Under the pieces are notes generated by a model. It did no database searches, was not told where the DNA came from, and saw only the letters and a program-made list of their open reading frames with translations. From Martinezella tropici (GTDB lineage Bacteria; Pseudomonadota; Alphaproteobacteria; Rhizobiales; Rhizobiaceae): 64,000 bases of DNA. The DNA is taken from positions 62,001-126,000 of the forward strand of contig JUHI01000001.1 in NCBI GenBank assembly GCA_000799755.1, read 5' to 3'. Below, one piece after another: positions 55,626 to 64,000 of the stretch (its first letter is position 1; the number at the start of each line of letters is the position of its first letter). The position numbers and the translations under genes were made by a program.

Positions 55626-56612
55626 ATGAGACATCATGCTTTCGGACGGACGCCCTTTATCGTGACCGATGTCGGCTTCGGGGCCTGGCAGATCGGCGGC
55701 GCATGGGGAGATGTCAGCGAGGCCGACGGCCGCGCGGCGCTGAACGCCGCCCTCGATGCCGGCATGACCTTTATCGATACGGCCGATGTCTACGGCGACG
55801 GCCGCTCGGAAAAGATCATTGCCAATGTGCTGAAGACACGCGGCGGCGAGCGCCCGATGGTGGCGACCAAGGCCGGCCGCCGGCTGAACCCGCATGTGGC
55901 CGACGGCTATACCAAGGCCAATCTCGAAGGCTTCATCGACCGCAGCCTGAAGAACCTCGGCGTCGAAAGCCTCGATCTCGTGCAGCTTCATTGCCCACCG
56001 ACCGAAGTTCTCTATCGGCCGGAGGTTTTTGCCGGGCTCGACGAACTGCAGAAGGCCGGCAAGATCAGGGGATACGGCGCCAGCGTCGAGAAGGTCGAGG
56101 AAGCGCTGAAGGCGATCGAATATCCTGATGTCCTCAGCATCCAGATCATCTACAATATTTTCCGCCAGCGCCCCGACCATCTGTTCTTCAAGGAAGCCAA
56201 GAGGAAGAACGTGGCGGTCATCGCCCGCGTTCCCCTCGCCTCCGGCCTGCTGTCGGGCAAGATCACCCGCGACACGCAATTTGCCAGCGACGACCACCGC
56301 AACTTCAACCGCCATGGCGAGGCCTTCGATGTCGGGGAGACCTTTGCGGGCGTGCCGTTCGAAGTCGGCCTGCAGGCGGTCGAGGAGGTGCGCAAGCTGG
56401 TTCCGGCTGGCGCCAGCATGGCCGCCTTCGCCCTCCGCTGGATCTTGATGAACGAAGCCGTTACCGTCGTCATCCCCGGCGCCCGCAACGCCGAGCAGGC
56501 CAAGGCCAATGCCGCCGCGGCCGACCTCGCGCCCCTTTCGGCCGACGTTATGGCAGCGACGCGCGAGATCTACGAGCGCTTGATCGCGCCGCACGTCCAT
56601 CATCGCTGGTAA
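55626..56612 (+). CDS. Aldo/keto reductase
   Basis: An NADPH-dependent oxidoreductase with a (beta/alpha)8 barrel. The 328 residues keep the tetrad: Asp and Tyr in FIDTADVYGDGRSEKI (near 48-63), Lys in MVATKAGRR and His in LVQLHCPPT. The coenzyme end is VVIPGARNAEQAKANAAAA. It resembles the AKR11/YdhF-like group, and the substrate cannot be told. The frame opens at 55458, but MRHHAFGRTPFIVTDVGFG at 55626 fits the family and has GAGGAG eight bases upstream. The SDR gene follows 102 bases later on the same strand. Confidence 0.92.
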   Translation: MRHHAFGRTPFIVTDVGFGAWQIGGAWGDVSEADGRAALNAALDAGMTFIDTADVYGDGRSEKIIANVLKTRGGERPMVATKAGRRLNPHVADGYTKANLEGFIDRSLKNLGVESLDLVQLHCPPTEVLYRPEVFAGLDELQKAGKIRGYGASVEKVEEALKAIEYPDVLSIQIIYNIFRQRPDHLFFKEAKRKNVAVIARVPLASGLLSGKITRDTQFASDDHRNFNRHGEAFDVGETFAGVPFEVGLQAVEEVRKLVPAGASMAAFALRWILMNEAVTVVIPGARNAEQAKANAAAADLAPLSADVMAATREIYERLIAPHVHHRW

Positions 56613-56714
56613 AACGATTTTGACATGGATAGCCGGAATCCGCTTCCGGCTATCCAAGCCTTTGGGTGGAGAAAACGAGAAAAAGGCTCAGACCGGGCCT
56701 GGAGGAGGAATGCC

Positions 56715-57452
56715 ATGAAAGTAGCGCTGGTAACGGGCGCCTCACGCGGCCTGGGCGCCGTGATCGCCCGGGAGCTTGCTATCGCCGGCTGGGCGGTCGC
56801 CGTCAATTATGCTGGGGATAGCGAGGGCGCAGGTAGGGTCGTCGACGCCATCAGGCAGCAAGGCGGGCGGGCTTCAGCCGCACAATTCAGCGTGATCGAC
56901 AAGCCCCAGATTGCCGACGGCCTGGAGAAGATCAAGACGTCACTGGGACCGGTCGATCTGATCGTCAACAACGCGACTGGACCGCAGCCGGAAATGCCGC
57001 TCATGGAGCAATCCTGGCGGACCTATCTCGATCAACTCGAATTCTTCGTCAAAGCGCCGCTGGAGCTGCTTCAAGCGGTATTGCCCGATTGGCGGGCGCG
57101 CAAGTCCGGCCGGGTCATCAACATCGGTTCCGAGGTTGCGGAGCTTGGCAATCCCAATTTCGGCAATTATGCCTCCGCCAAGGGCGCCATGCTGGCGATG
57201 ACGCGCTCCTGGGCCAGAGAGCTGGCGCCGGAAGGGATCACCGTCAATCTCGTTGCCCCCGGCTGGATACCGGTCGAGCGCCATGCCGAAGCTTCACAGC
57301 AGGCCAAGGACGGCTATCTCGCGCATACGCCGCTTGCCCATTTCGGCCGGCCCGAGGACATTGCCGCCGCGGTCGCCTTCCTTGCCTCGGCCAAGGCGGA
57401 CTTCATCACCGGCCAGAAGCTCGCCGTCAACGGCGGCCGGACGCTGCTCTGA
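56715..57452 (+). CDS. Short-chain dehydrogenase/reductase (FabG-like)
   Basis: The 245-residue Rossmann oxidoreductase has VTGASRGLG (6-14), VNNATG, INIGSEVAELGNPNFGNYASAKGAML with the catalytic Ser, Tyr and Lys, VAPGWIPVE and the end ITGQKLAVNGGRTLL. All catalytic residues are present. The substrate is unknown. The frame extends upstream to 56625, but the ATG at 56715 has a strong GGAGGAGGA site five bases before it. It converges with the LysR-type gene. Confidence 0.92.
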   Translation: MKVALVTGASRGLGAVIARELAIAGWAVAVNYAGDSEGAGRVVDAIRQQGGRASAAQFSVIDKPQIADGLEKIKTSLGPVDLIVNNATGPQPEMPLMEQSWRTYLDQLEFFVKAPLELLQAVLPDWRARKSGRVINIGSEVAELGNPNFGNYASAKGAMLAMTRSWARELAPEGITVNLVAPGWIPVERHAEASQQAKDGYLAHTPLAHFGRPEDIAAAVAFLASAKADFITGQKLAVNGGRTLL

Positions 57453-57532
57453 TCTCCCGAAGGCGGCGGAAACGGTTCCGTATGGGTGCTGCCTTTATCT
57501 GCGCGGTAGCGACAAATAGGCAGCCATTGCCT

Positions 57533-58432
57533 TCAGAGCGGCGGGCTAGCCGTCCGCGCTTCCGCCAGAAGCCAATTTGCAAAGGCCTGTAGCGGGCCGT
57601 CGCTCAAACGGATTGGCTCCGGCAAGACGAGACAGAAGGTCTTGGAGATCGATTGACCCTCGGGCCAAGGCGCGACCAGGCGGCCTTCCGCCAATTCTGT
57701 TTCGACATAAAGGCGCGGCACCAGCGCGACGCCCAGCCCCGCCAGCGCCGCCTCAATCAGCATGATGTGAAGATCATAGCGGGGGCCGATTGCGGGATTG
57801 GTCAGCGCGATCCCGGTCTCTCGAGCATAATGCTGCCAGGCGTCCGGGTTCTGGCGCCGGTGCAGGCGGGGCAGTTCATCGAGGGATGGCGGCTCTTCGC
57901 CTTTACCGAGAAGCGCAGGATGGCAGACCGGAATCAGCGTCTCCTGCAGCAACCGGTGCGTTCGCATCCCGGTCCATGCGGGGTGCTCATAGTGAATCGC
58001 GGCGTCGAAACCGCTTCCCGCAAGGACAAAGGGCTCCATCTGCTCGGCAAGATGCACGATGACATTCGGGTGCTTCTCCCGAAATCGCGTCAGGCGGGGG
58101 ATGAGCCAGCGGGCGGCGAAGGTCGGGATGGTCGCGATATCGATACTTGCGCCATCGCTCGGCTGCCCCATCAGATACTGACTGTCGCGCTCCAGCCGGT
58201 CGAGGGACTCGCGAACCTGAACTGCATAACGCTCTCCATTCGGCAGGAGCCGAACGCGATTGCCGACCCTTTCGAACAGCGTCACACCTAGAAAGGCTTC
58301 CAGCCGGCCGATCTGGCGGCTGATCGCCCCTTCGGTCAGGGCCAACTCGTCGGCAGCGCGGGCAAAGCTTCCATGACGGGCTGAAGCCTCGAACGCCATC
58401 AGCGCGGAATTGCTTGGGATCTTGCGGCGCAT
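57533..58432 (-). CDS. LysR-type transcriptional regulator (GcvA-like)
   Basis: The 299 residues have an N-terminal winged helix-turn-helix (NSALMAFEASARHGSFARAADELALTEGAISRQIGRLE, residues 7-45 in pieces) followed by a type 2 periplasmic-binding-like effector domain from about 90. PTFAARWLIPRLTRF is typical of the GcvA branch. It is divergent from the three-gene set beginning at 58603, the usual layout for a LysR regulator and its target, and the 170-base gap holds an inverted repeat. The inducer is unknown. Confidence 0.92.
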   Translation of the reverse strand: MRRKIPSNSALMAFEASARHGSFARAADELALTEGAISRQIGRLEAFLGVTLFERVGNRVRLLPNGERYAVQVRESLDRLERDSQYLMGQPSDGASIDIATIPTFAARWLIPRLTRFREKHPNVIVHLAEQMEPFVLAGSGFDAAIHYEHPAWTGMRTHRLLQETLIPVCHPALLGKGEEPPSLDELPRLHRRQNPDAWQHYARETGIALTNPAIGPRYDLHIMLIEAALAGLGVALVPRLYVETELAEGRLVAPWPEGQSISKTFCLVLPEPIRLSDGPLQAFANWLLAEARTASPPL

Positions 58433-58479
58433 GACGGGCTCCTGACACGATGGATCGGCATTCGATCCACCGCCACCTT

Positions 58480-58511
58480 GATATTAGATCACTGAAGCAT
58501 GAACCAATATC
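58480..58511. promoter_or_regulatory. Inverted repeat in the LysR divergent promoter region
   Basis: GATATT and AATATC lie 20 bases apart, and the second half overlaps a further palindrome (ATATCGATAT, 58507-58516). LysR-type sites are dyads with a T-N11-A core, and several such spacings fit here. This is a candidate operator only. Confidence 0.35.
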
Positions 58512-58602
58512 GATATATTAGCGATGATCGGCGGCTTATCATGATCAAATATCAATGAGAAACAAGACCGGAAGCACGATGCTTGCGGTCGGAGGTGAGA
58601 CG

Positions 58603-59148
58603 ATGATCTATACGGTAGAATGCAGCTTTGCTGATCCAGCCAGCGAAGCGGAATGGAACGATTTCTATAGCCTGGACAAGCTGCCGGCCCTCATTTCGGT
58701 AAGCGGCTTCCACACCTCGCAGCGTTTGAGGGCGTTGAGCCGCGGCTGCCCGGTCTATCTCGCCATGCATTCGATCGATGGCCTCGATATCCTGACAGGT
58801 GAGGAATATCGCCGAAAGGGCGGCGGCAATTTTGCCCGCTGGCAGCAGCATATCACCGACTGGCACCGAAACCTCTACGACGGCATCGCGCGAGCGCCGG
58901 CCATTGGCGACGACGAATATCTTGCGTTGAGCGCCAAGGGACCCGAGCCCCTCACCCGACTGGGCTTCACGCCGCACGCCATGCAAGCAGTGGCAATGGA
59001 GAAGTTCCCGGAACACCGCTGGCTCGCCAAGGTGAAGCGCACTGAGATCGACGACATCGAGCTGTTGCCTGAGGATGTCCATATCTACGAGCCGATGACG
59101 ATGCAATTGACGAGCGACGCAGGCGTCGCTTTCGGGAAGGCGCGGTAA
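58603..59148 (+). CDS. Hypothetical protein, possible ferredoxin-like (dimeric alpha-beta) fold
   Basis: The start at 58603 (MIYTVECSFADPASEAEWNDFYS) has GGAGG seven bases upstream, giving 181 residues; the frame opens 16 codons earlier without such a site. The N-terminal pattern (beta strand, helix ending near the LPALISVSGFHTSQRLRAL stretch) resembles small dimeric alpha-beta barrel proteins such as the DUF4286/EthD type. It contains ARWQQHITDWHRNLYDG in the middle. No catalytic motif is certain. It leads a compact set with the tautomerase-like and beta-lactamase-fold genes under the divergent LysR gene. Confidence 0.75.
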   Translation: MIYTVECSFADPASEAEWNDFYSLDKLPALISVSGFHTSQRLRALSRGCPVYLAMHSIDGLDILTGEEYRRKGGGNFARWQQHITDWHRNLYDGIARAPAIGDDEYLALSAKGPEPLTRLGFTPHAMQAVAMEKFPEHRWLAKVKRTEIDDIELLPEDVHIYEPMTMQLTSDAGVAFGKAR

Positions 59149-59154
59149 ACGCCG

Positions 59155-59481
59155 ATGCCGAACGTCACGATTTTCATCCCCGCCGACAGGATGCCGCCGG
59201 ACGAGGCCCTCGCCGACCTCACGGAGCAATGCACCCAGCTTTGTACGAACATCCTGCATGCCGCGCTGGCGAATGTGCATGTCATCTATGTCGCCGTTCG
59301 CCACGGCCGGGGACATCCGGTCTTTGTGGATATCCAGTATCGTCTTGAACCCTTTCGAACGCCGCCGGTCATGGATCGGTTCATGGAGGGACTGGACGAC
59401 GCCATCAGGAACACTACCGCCTTCACCGCGCGTATCCGCTGTTTCGGCCATGCAGCATCAAACATTCATGCGCGCAATTGA
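59155..59481 (+). CDS. Putative tautomerase-superfamily protein
   Basis: The 108-residue product begins MPNVTIFIPADRMPPDEALADL. A proline directly after the initiator Met, a beta strand and then a helix match the tautomerase superfamily, where Pro1 is the catalytic base after Met removal. The middle (NVHVIYVAVRHGRGHPVFVDIQYR) could be the second beta-alpha-beta unit, but conserved arginines cannot be checked by eye. It follows the previous stop by six bases and precedes the next gene by 19, so the three genes form an operon. Confidence 0.6.
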   Translation: MPNVTIFIPADRMPPDEALADLTEQCTQLCTNILHAALANVHVIYVAVRHGRGHPVFVDIQYRLEPFRTPPVMDRFMEGLDDAIRNTTAFTARIRCFGHAASNIHARN

Positions 59482-59500
59482 GAGCAGCCCGGAGACAGAG

Positions 59501-60340
59501 ATGACTAATCTTGCATTTCCCAGTCGACAGGTTGGCGACTTCACGATCACCGCCATCAGCGATGGCTATCTCGCCGCCAGCCTCGATCTCCTCTCGAATA
59601 TCGACCCGGCAGATGCGTCCCGGATGCTGGAGAGCGCCGGGGCAAGGGATCATACCTCGATCCATATCAACTGCTACCTGGTGCGTGGCGGCGGCTGCAC
59701 GGCCCTGATCGATGCGGGAGCCGGTGGCTTCAAGCAATGGGGCGGCAGGCTGACGACCAACCTGGCGCTGGCTGGCATCCAGCCTTCCGAGATCGAGGCG
59801 ATCCTTTTGACACATGCCCATCCCGATCATGTCGGAGGGCTGACGGACGGCTTGGGAAACGCCATGTTCCCGAATGCCGAGCTCGTCGCTCACCATCGGG
59901 AAGTCGCGTTCTGGCAGGATGACGGCAATCTGAGCCGGACGCCCGAGCGCGCCCATGGCAGCTTCCTCCTGGCGCGCCGGGCATTCGACAGCTACCGCGA
60001 CAGACTGCGCATCTTCGATGCCGGCGGCGAGGTGCTTCCGGGGATAACGACGATGCCGTTTCCGGGCCACACTCCCGGGCATAGCGGCTATCGTCTCGAT
60101 TCCGGCGGCAGGTCTCTGCTGGTCTGGGGAGATATCGTCCACTTCCCCTCAATCCAGGTGCCGCGACCGGATGTATCGATCGCGTTCGATCAGGATTCGC
60201 ATCTCGCGTCAGAAACGCGGTCGAGGCTGCTGGATCTTGCCAGTTCGGAGGGGCTGCTGATCGCTGGCATGCACCTTGGCGAACTCGGTTTCGCGCACAT
60301 CGAGAGAAAGGGCGGAACCTATGGGATCACCTATGCGTGA
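59501..60340 (+). CDS. MBL-fold metallohydrolase
   Basis: The 279-residue protein has the zinc motif THAHPDHVGGL near 106-116, the later His in FPGHTPGHSGY and the Asp in LLVWGDIVHFP, all expected of an active metallo-beta-lactamase-fold hydrolase. GMHLGELGFAHIERKG supplies the last His. The ATG at 59501 has GGAG seven bases upstream; the frame is open further upstream but overlaps the tautomerase-like gene. With its neighbours it could form a small catabolic or detoxification pathway (lactone or ester hydrolysis), which is inference. Confidence 0.9.
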   Translation: MTNLAFPSRQVGDFTITAISDGYLAASLDLLSNIDPADASRMLESAGARDHTSIHINCYLVRGGGCTALIDAGAGGFKQWGGRLTTNLALAGIQPSEIEAILLTHAHPDHVGGLTDGLGNAMFPNAELVAHHREVAFWQDDGNLSRTPERAHGSFLLARRAFDSYRDRLRIFDAGGEVLPGITTMPFPGHTPGHSGYRLDSGGRSLLVWGDIVHFPSIQVPRPDVSIAFDQDSHLASETRSRLLDLASSEGLLIAGMHLGELGFAHIERKGGTYGITYA

Positions 60341-60417
60341 CTTTTCCAAGGATAGGCCCGAGCCCCAGGTTTAGAGTCCCTTCGACCGAGGAGGGCCACT
60401 GGCGCATCTGGTGCATG

Positions 60418-60447
60418 AAAACAAAAAGGGCCCGCCAAAGCGGGCCC
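60418..60447 (-). terminator. Intrinsic terminator of hupB
   Basis: On the minus strand GGGCCCGC-TTTG-GCGGGCCC forms a perfect 8-bp GC-rich stem followed by TTTTTGTTTT, starting 50 bases after the hupB stop. Confidence 0.9.
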
Positions 60448-60496
60448 TCATGCTATCCACCCGCAAGACAAAAGCCTCGCAGCGGGTGAAAACGAA

Positions 60497-60772
60497 TTAG
60501 CTGTTGACCGAGTCCTTCAGGCCCTTGCCGGGCGTGAACTTCGGTACGTTACGGGCAGGAATATCGACCTCAGCACCGGTGGACGGGTTACGACCCTTGG
60601 TGGCTGCACGGTGGGAAACGGTGAAGCTGCCGAAACCAGCAAGGCGAATGTCGCCGCCCTTCTTCAGTTCGGCCTGGACAGTATCGAAAACAGCGTCGAC
60701 AGCGGAAGCAGCGTCAGCCTTCGTGATACCGGCCTTCTCGGCCACTGCGGACACGAGCTCATTCTTGTTCAT
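60497..60772 (-). CDS. hupB: DNA-binding protein HU
   Basis: This histone-like nucleoid protein bends and compacts DNA as a dimer. The 91 residues begin MNKNELVSAVAEKAGITKADAASAVDAVFD and include the signature GFGSFTVSHRAATKGRNPSTG and the DNA-binding arm ending FTPGKGLKDSVN. Length is normal. The gene follows lon, as in many proteobacteria, but the terminator after lon and a separate one after hupB suggest independent transcription. Confidence 0.97.
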   Translation of the reverse strand: MNKNELVSAVAEKAGITKADAASAVDAVFDTVQAELKKGGDIRLAGFGSFTVSHRAATKGRNPSTGAEVDIPARNVPKFTPGKGLKDSVNS

Positions 60773-60901
60773 GTTTCCACCCCTTTCTCTGGTATGAAAC
60801 GACTTATCAGTAAGCGGGGTGCAAATGGAATGCTCTTACCCGCCGCAACCCCAAAAACCCTGCAAACCAAGGAAAAGCAAGCGTTGCCATACGCTTTTCA
60901 C

Positions 60902-60930
60902 AAAAAAAGACCGGCAAAAATGCCGGTCTT
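60902..60930 (-). terminator. Intrinsic terminator of lon
   Basis: On the minus strand AAGACCGGCA-TTTT-TGCCGGTCTT forms a perfect 10-bp stem followed by seven T, starting 44 bases after the lon stop. The plus strand also has a short T run, but no gene there ends nearby. Confidence 0.9.
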
Positions 60931-60973
60931 TTCGTCCATTTAAGTCAATTCGACGGAATTGAGGCGAAGCGCC

Positions 60974-63394
60974 TCAATGAGCGATAGTCGAACCCACTTC
61001 GTCGACGCCTTCGACCGTTGCGATCACGGGCGTTTCAACGGTGCCATCCCACTCGATCGGCTCAGGCCGGCGAACAAGCGCGTGCTTGATCACTTCGCCC
61101 ATGCGCGACACGGGGATGATTTCCATGCTGTTCTTCACGTTGTCCGGAATCTCCGCCAGATCCTTGGCGTTTTCTTCCGGGATAAGCACCTTCTTGATGC
61201 CGCCGCGCAGAGCTGCGAGCAGCTTTTCCTTCAGGCCGCCGATCGGCAGCACACGGCCGCGCAGCGTGATTTCACCGGTCATGGCGACATCCTTGGAAAC
61301 CGGGATGCCGGTCATGATCGAGACGATCGCGGTTGCCATGGCGACACCGGCCGACGGACCATCCTTAGGCGTTGCGCCTTCCGGCACGTGCACATGGATG
61401 TCGCTCTTGTCGAAGCGCGGCGGCTCGATGCCAAAATCGACAGCACGCGAGCGGACGTAGGAGGCCGCCGCCGAGATCGATTCCTTCATGACTTCCTTCA
61501 GGTTGCCGGTGACCGTCATGCGGCCCTTGCCCGGCATCATTACGCCTTCGATCGTCAGCAGCTCACCGCCGACCTCAGTCCAGGCGAGACCGGTGACAAC
61601 ACCGACCTGATCGTCACGCTCGGCTTCACCGTGGCGGAAGCGCGGCACACCGAGATAGTCCGAAATATTCTCGGCGGTAACCGCAACAGACTTGGTCTTG
61701 CCCTTGATGATCTCGGTGACCGCCTTGCGGGCGAGTTTCATCAATTCGCGTTCGAAGTTACGCACGCCGGCTTCGCGGGTGTACTGCTGGCTGATCGCCA
61801 TCAGGGCATCATCGCTGACCGAGAATTCCTGCGGCTGCAACGCATGTTCCTTGATGGCCTTCGGTAGCAGGTGCCGCTTGGCGATCTCGCGCTTTTCGTC
61901 TTCGGTATAGCCGGCGATACGGATGACTTCCATGCGGTCCATCAAAGGCGCAGGGATATTCAGCGTATTCGCCGTCGTGATGAACATCACATCAGACAGG
62001 TCGTATTCGACTTCCAGGTAGTGATCCATGAAGGTCGAGTTCTGGGCCGGGTCCAGCACCTCAAGCAGGGCCGAAGACGGGTCGCCGCGATAGTCCTGAC
62101 CGAGCTTGTCGATCTCATCAAGCAGGAACAGCGGGTTCGACTTCTTCGCCTTCTTCATCGACTGGATGACCTTGCCGGGCATCGAGCCGATATAGGTGCG
62201 GCGGTGACCGCGGATTTCTGCTTCGTCACGAACACCGCCAAGCGCCATGCGGACATACTCACGGCCGGTCGCCTTGGCGATCGACTGAGCGAGCGAGGTC
62301 TTACCGACGCCCGGAGGACCGACGAGGCACAGGATCGGGCCCTTGATCTTGGTGGCGCGAGCCTGGACGGCCAGATATTCGACGATACGCTCCTTGACCT
62401 TTTCAAGACCGAAATGATCCGCTTCGAGGATCTTCTCGGCATTGTTGAGGTCAGCCTTGACCTTCGACTTCTTGTGCCAGGGGATACCCAGCAACCAGTC
62501 GAGATAGTTGCGTACGACGGTCGCTTCAGCCGACATCGGGCTCATCTGCCGGAGCTTCTTCAGCTCGGCATCGGCCTTTTCCTTGGCTTCTTTCGACAGC
62601 TTGGTCTTGGAGATGCGCTCTTCCAGTTCGGCCATCTCGTCGCGGCCTTCTTCGCCGTCGCCGAGCTCCTTCTGGATCGCCTTCATCTGTTCGTTCAGAT
62701 AGTATTCGCGCTGCGTCTTCTCCATCTGGCGCTTAACGCGCGAGCGGATGCGCTTTTCGACCTGCAGAACCGAAATCTCGCCTTCCATGAAGCCGAGCGC
62801 CTTTTCCAGGCGAGCCTTGACGCTGGTGGTTTCCAGCATTTCCTGCTTTTCGGTGATCTTGATCGACAGATGCGATGCAACGGTATCGGCCAGCTTCGAA
62901 TAGTCGTCGATCTGGCTGGCGGCGCCGACCACTTCCGGCGAAATCTTCTTGTTGAGCTTCACATAGCTCTCGAATTCGGAGACGACCGAGCGGCTCAATG
63001 CTTCGAGCTCGACCTGGTCTTCTTCCGGCTCATGCAGAACATGGCCGAGGGCTTCGTAGAAGTCTTCGCGACCGGTATATTCGTCAATCTCTGCGCGCGC
63101 ACGGCCTTCCACCAGCACCTTCACGGTGCCGTCAGGCAGTTTCAGCAGCTGCAGAACATTGGCAACGGTACCGACCTTGTGGATGGCGTCCGGCGCGGGA
63201 TCATCATCGCTGGCATTGATCTGGGTGACGAGCATGATCTGCTTGTCCGAACCCATGACCTCTTCCAGCGCGCGAATGGATTTCTCCCGTCCGACGAACA
63301 GAGGCACGATCATGTGGGGGAAGACCACGATGTCGCGCAACGGCAATACCGGATAGGCAATGCTGTCTTGTGTCGCAGACGTTTTCTTACTCAT
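60974..63394 (-). CDS. lon: ATP-dependent protease Lon
   Basis: This cytoplasmic AAA+ serine protease degrades misfolded and regulatory proteins. The 806 residues have the N-terminal LON substrate domain ([24 protein letters not shown]), a coiled coil, Walker [14 protein letters not shown] near 360, Walker [13 protein letters not shown] near 420, and the protease domain with catalytic Ser in [14 protein letters not shown] (about 680) and Lys in [14 protein letters not shown] (about 722). It begins [10 protein letters not shown] with GGAAAGGAA upstream. A candidate heat-shock promoter lies 80-108 bases before the ATG. Confidence 0.97.
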   Translation of the reverse strand: MSKKTSATQDSIAYPVLPLRDIVVFPHMIVPLFVGREKSIRALEEVMGSDKQIMLVTQINASDDDPAPDAIHKVGTVANVLQLLKLPDGTVKVLVEGRARAEIDEYTGREDFYEALGHVLHEPEEDQVELEALSRSVVSEFESYVKLNKKISPEVVGAASQIDDYSKLADTVASHLSIKITEKQEMLETTSVKARLEKALGFMEGEISVLQVEKRIRSRVKRQMEKTQREYYLNEQMKAIQKELGDGEEGRDEMAELEERISKTKLSKEAKEKADAELKKLRQMSPMSAEATVVRNYLDWLLGIPWHKKSKVKADLNNAEKILEADHFGLEKVKERIVEYLAVQARATKIKGPILCLVGPPGVGKTSLAQSIAKATGREYVRMALGGVRDEAEIRGHRRTYIGSMPGKVIQSMKKAKKSNPLFLLDEIDKLGQDYRGDPSSALLEVLDPAQNSTFMDHYLEVEYDLSDVMFITTANTLNIPAPLMDRMEVIRIAGYTEDEKREIAKRHLLPKAIKEHALQPQEFSVSDDALMAISQQYTREAGVRNFERELMKLARKAVTEIIKGKTKSVAVTAENISDYLGVPRFRHGEAERDDQVGVVTGLAWTEVGGELLTIEGVMMPGKGRMTVTGNLKEVMKESISAAASYVRSRAVDFGIEPPRFDKSDIHVHVPEGATPKDGPSAGVAMATAIVSIMTGIPVSKDVAMTGEITLRGRVLPIGGLKEKLLAALRGGIKKVLIPEENAKDLAEIPDNVKNSMEIIPVSRMGEVIKHALVRRPEPIEWDGTVETPVIATVEGVDEVGSTIAH

Positions 63395-63473
63395 GTCATT
63401 TCCTTTCCGTCGTCCCGTTCCCGGGCTCTCTGCCGGCTTGGGGGGATTTAGCCGGCTCTCTCACTTGGTAAAC

Positions 63474-63502
63474 AAGTGGAGCTTCACACTGCCTATTTCA
63501 AG
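63474..63502 (-). promoter_or_regulatory. Candidate RpoH (sigma-32) promoter of lon
   Basis: On the minus strand CTTGAA (63502-63497), a 17-base spacer and CCACTT (63479-63474) match the rhizobial RpoH pattern CTTGAA-N17-CCANNT as I remember it. The distance to the lon ATG (80 bases) is reasonable, and lon is a classic heat-shock gene. Confidence 0.5.
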
Positions 63503-63760
63503 TCACAGGAAGCGCCTGCCACGAGGCGGCGATCCTTGCGTATTCGCGAGGAGGAACGCAACAACAAAACACCAAAGCCCGGCAACTCGAACACCGCGGG
63601 CAACGCTCAAATCCGAAGAAAAACGCCGGGGCTGCGCCCTGTCCGCCTAGTGCTCCAGAATCATGCCATCATGGCTGCCGCGACCGTCATTCACAACCGG
63701 CTCCGACGGCGTTCCGATAAGCTTATCCAAGACTTTATCAGCAAACTGTACGATTTTTCA
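63503..63760. other. Rest of the lon-clpX intergenic region
   Basis: About 260 bases with no supported gene. Frames here lack ribosome binding sites and conserved features. Confidence 0.5.
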
Positions 63761-63791
63761 AACAGAAAGGGGCCCGCCGATGGCGAGCCCC
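63761..63791 (-). terminator. Hairpin terminator after clpX
   Basis: On the minus strand GGGGCTCGCC and GGCGGGCCCC form a 10-bp stem with one mismatch and a 3-base loop, followed by the T-rich CTTTCTGTTTG. It starts 24 bases after the clpX stop. The T run is interrupted, so termination may be partial. Confidence 0.65.
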
Positions 63792-63814
63792 GATTCATGA
63801 CCACGAATAGTGGA

Positions 63815-64000
63815 TCAGGCCGTTGCGTTGGCCTTTTCTTCCTGCCGGTCGGCATAGATGTAGAGCGGGCGGGCCGAACCGCGAACCACTTCCTCGGAAA
63901 TGACCACTTCACGGACGCCTTCCAGCGCCGGCAGCTCGAACATCGTGTCGAGCAGGATCTTTTCCATGATGGAGCGCAGACCGCGGGCACCCGTCTTGCG
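63815..64000 (-). CDS. clpX: ATP-dependent Clp protease ATP-binding subunit ClpX, C-terminal end (partial)
   Basis: Only the last 61 residues are inside the window; the rest lies beyond 64000. [20 protein letters not shown] (with the sensor-2 GAR motif) followed by [17 protein letters not shown] and YIYADR is the characteristic C-terminus of ClpX, the AAA+ unfoldase that feeds ClpP. The clpX-lon-hupB order is usual in proteobacteria and supports the call. Confidence 0.93.
   Translation of the reverse strand, partial: RKTGARGLRSIMEKILLDTMFELPALEGVREVVISEEVVRGSARPLYIYADRQEEKANATA

Noticed and set aside
63691..63990. 99-codon minus-strand frame at the window end
   Set aside because: It overlaps the ClpX C-terminus in another frame, and the ClpX frame is unmistakable.
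1..64000. CRISPR arrays, insertion sequences, prophage or integrase genes
   Set aside because: I saw no regularly spaced repeats, transposase or integrase motifs, or terminal inverted repeats.

Overview
The window looks like a chromosomal segment of an alphaproteobacterium of the Rhizobium/Agrobacterium group. The evidence is the complete nuo operon in alphaproteobacterial order, a short ProRS without the editing insertion, an rkpA-G-H-I-J capsule locus, direct-repeat LexA boxes (GTTC-N7-GTTC) and the hupB-lon-clpX arrangement. Assignments rest on reading the sequence and on remembered families. No database search was run.

Layout. 1-1400: a 28-residue membrane peptide gene (minus strand) and a DUF5680 gene, each preceded by a perfect LexA-type direct repeat, with a secreted protein gene between them. 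1395-4752 (minus): lolD, lolC and proS. 4753-5377: an intergenic region with a likely small RNA ending in a strong terminator. 5378-24901 (minus): the nuo operon, transcribed nuoA to nuoN and running on into birA, rnj, mce and a DUF1467 gene. It contains all 14 complex I genes plus two extra ORFs: a secreted protein between nuoD and nuoE, and a helix-hairpin-helix protein between nuoF and nuoG whose C-terminal domain repeats the extra C-terminal domain of NuoE. 25159-25828: two identical tRNA-Asp genes and a tRNA-Val. 26141-26899: two small membrane protein genes.

27057-50631 is a capsule (K-antigen) locus. The minus-strand half is rkpA (a 2485-residue type I polyketide/fatty acid synthase), rkpG (alpha-oxoamine synthase), rkpH (SDR resembling 3-ketosphinganine reductase), rkpI (LtaS/sulfatase-fold membrane enzyme) and rkpJ (KpsS-like), with a KpsD/Wza-like lipoprotein gene upstream. 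The divergent plus-strand half has a methyltransferase, an unknown protein, two KpsE-like proteins around a KpsT-like ATPase, and two glycosyltransferase-type proteins. No KpsM permease is present. Read together, RkpA, RkpG and RkpH look like a PKS-driven route to a sphingoid-base-like lipid, as in fungal fumonisin-type pathways. RkpI and RkpJ could elaborate it as a capsule anchor.

50713-60340: a YhaN/YhaO-like nuclease pair, an aldo-keto reductase, an SDR, and a LysR regulator divergent from a three-gene set (unknown, tautomerase-like, metallo-beta-lactamase fold). 60497-64000 (minus): hupB, lon with a candidate heat-shock promoter, and the 3' end of clpX, each followed by a hairpin terminator.

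Most worth following up: the SOS-box-linked 28-residue membrane peptide, which resembles SidA-type division inhibitors in size and setting, and the sphingoid-like reading of rkpAGH. No insertion sequence, prophage or CRISPR array was seen.
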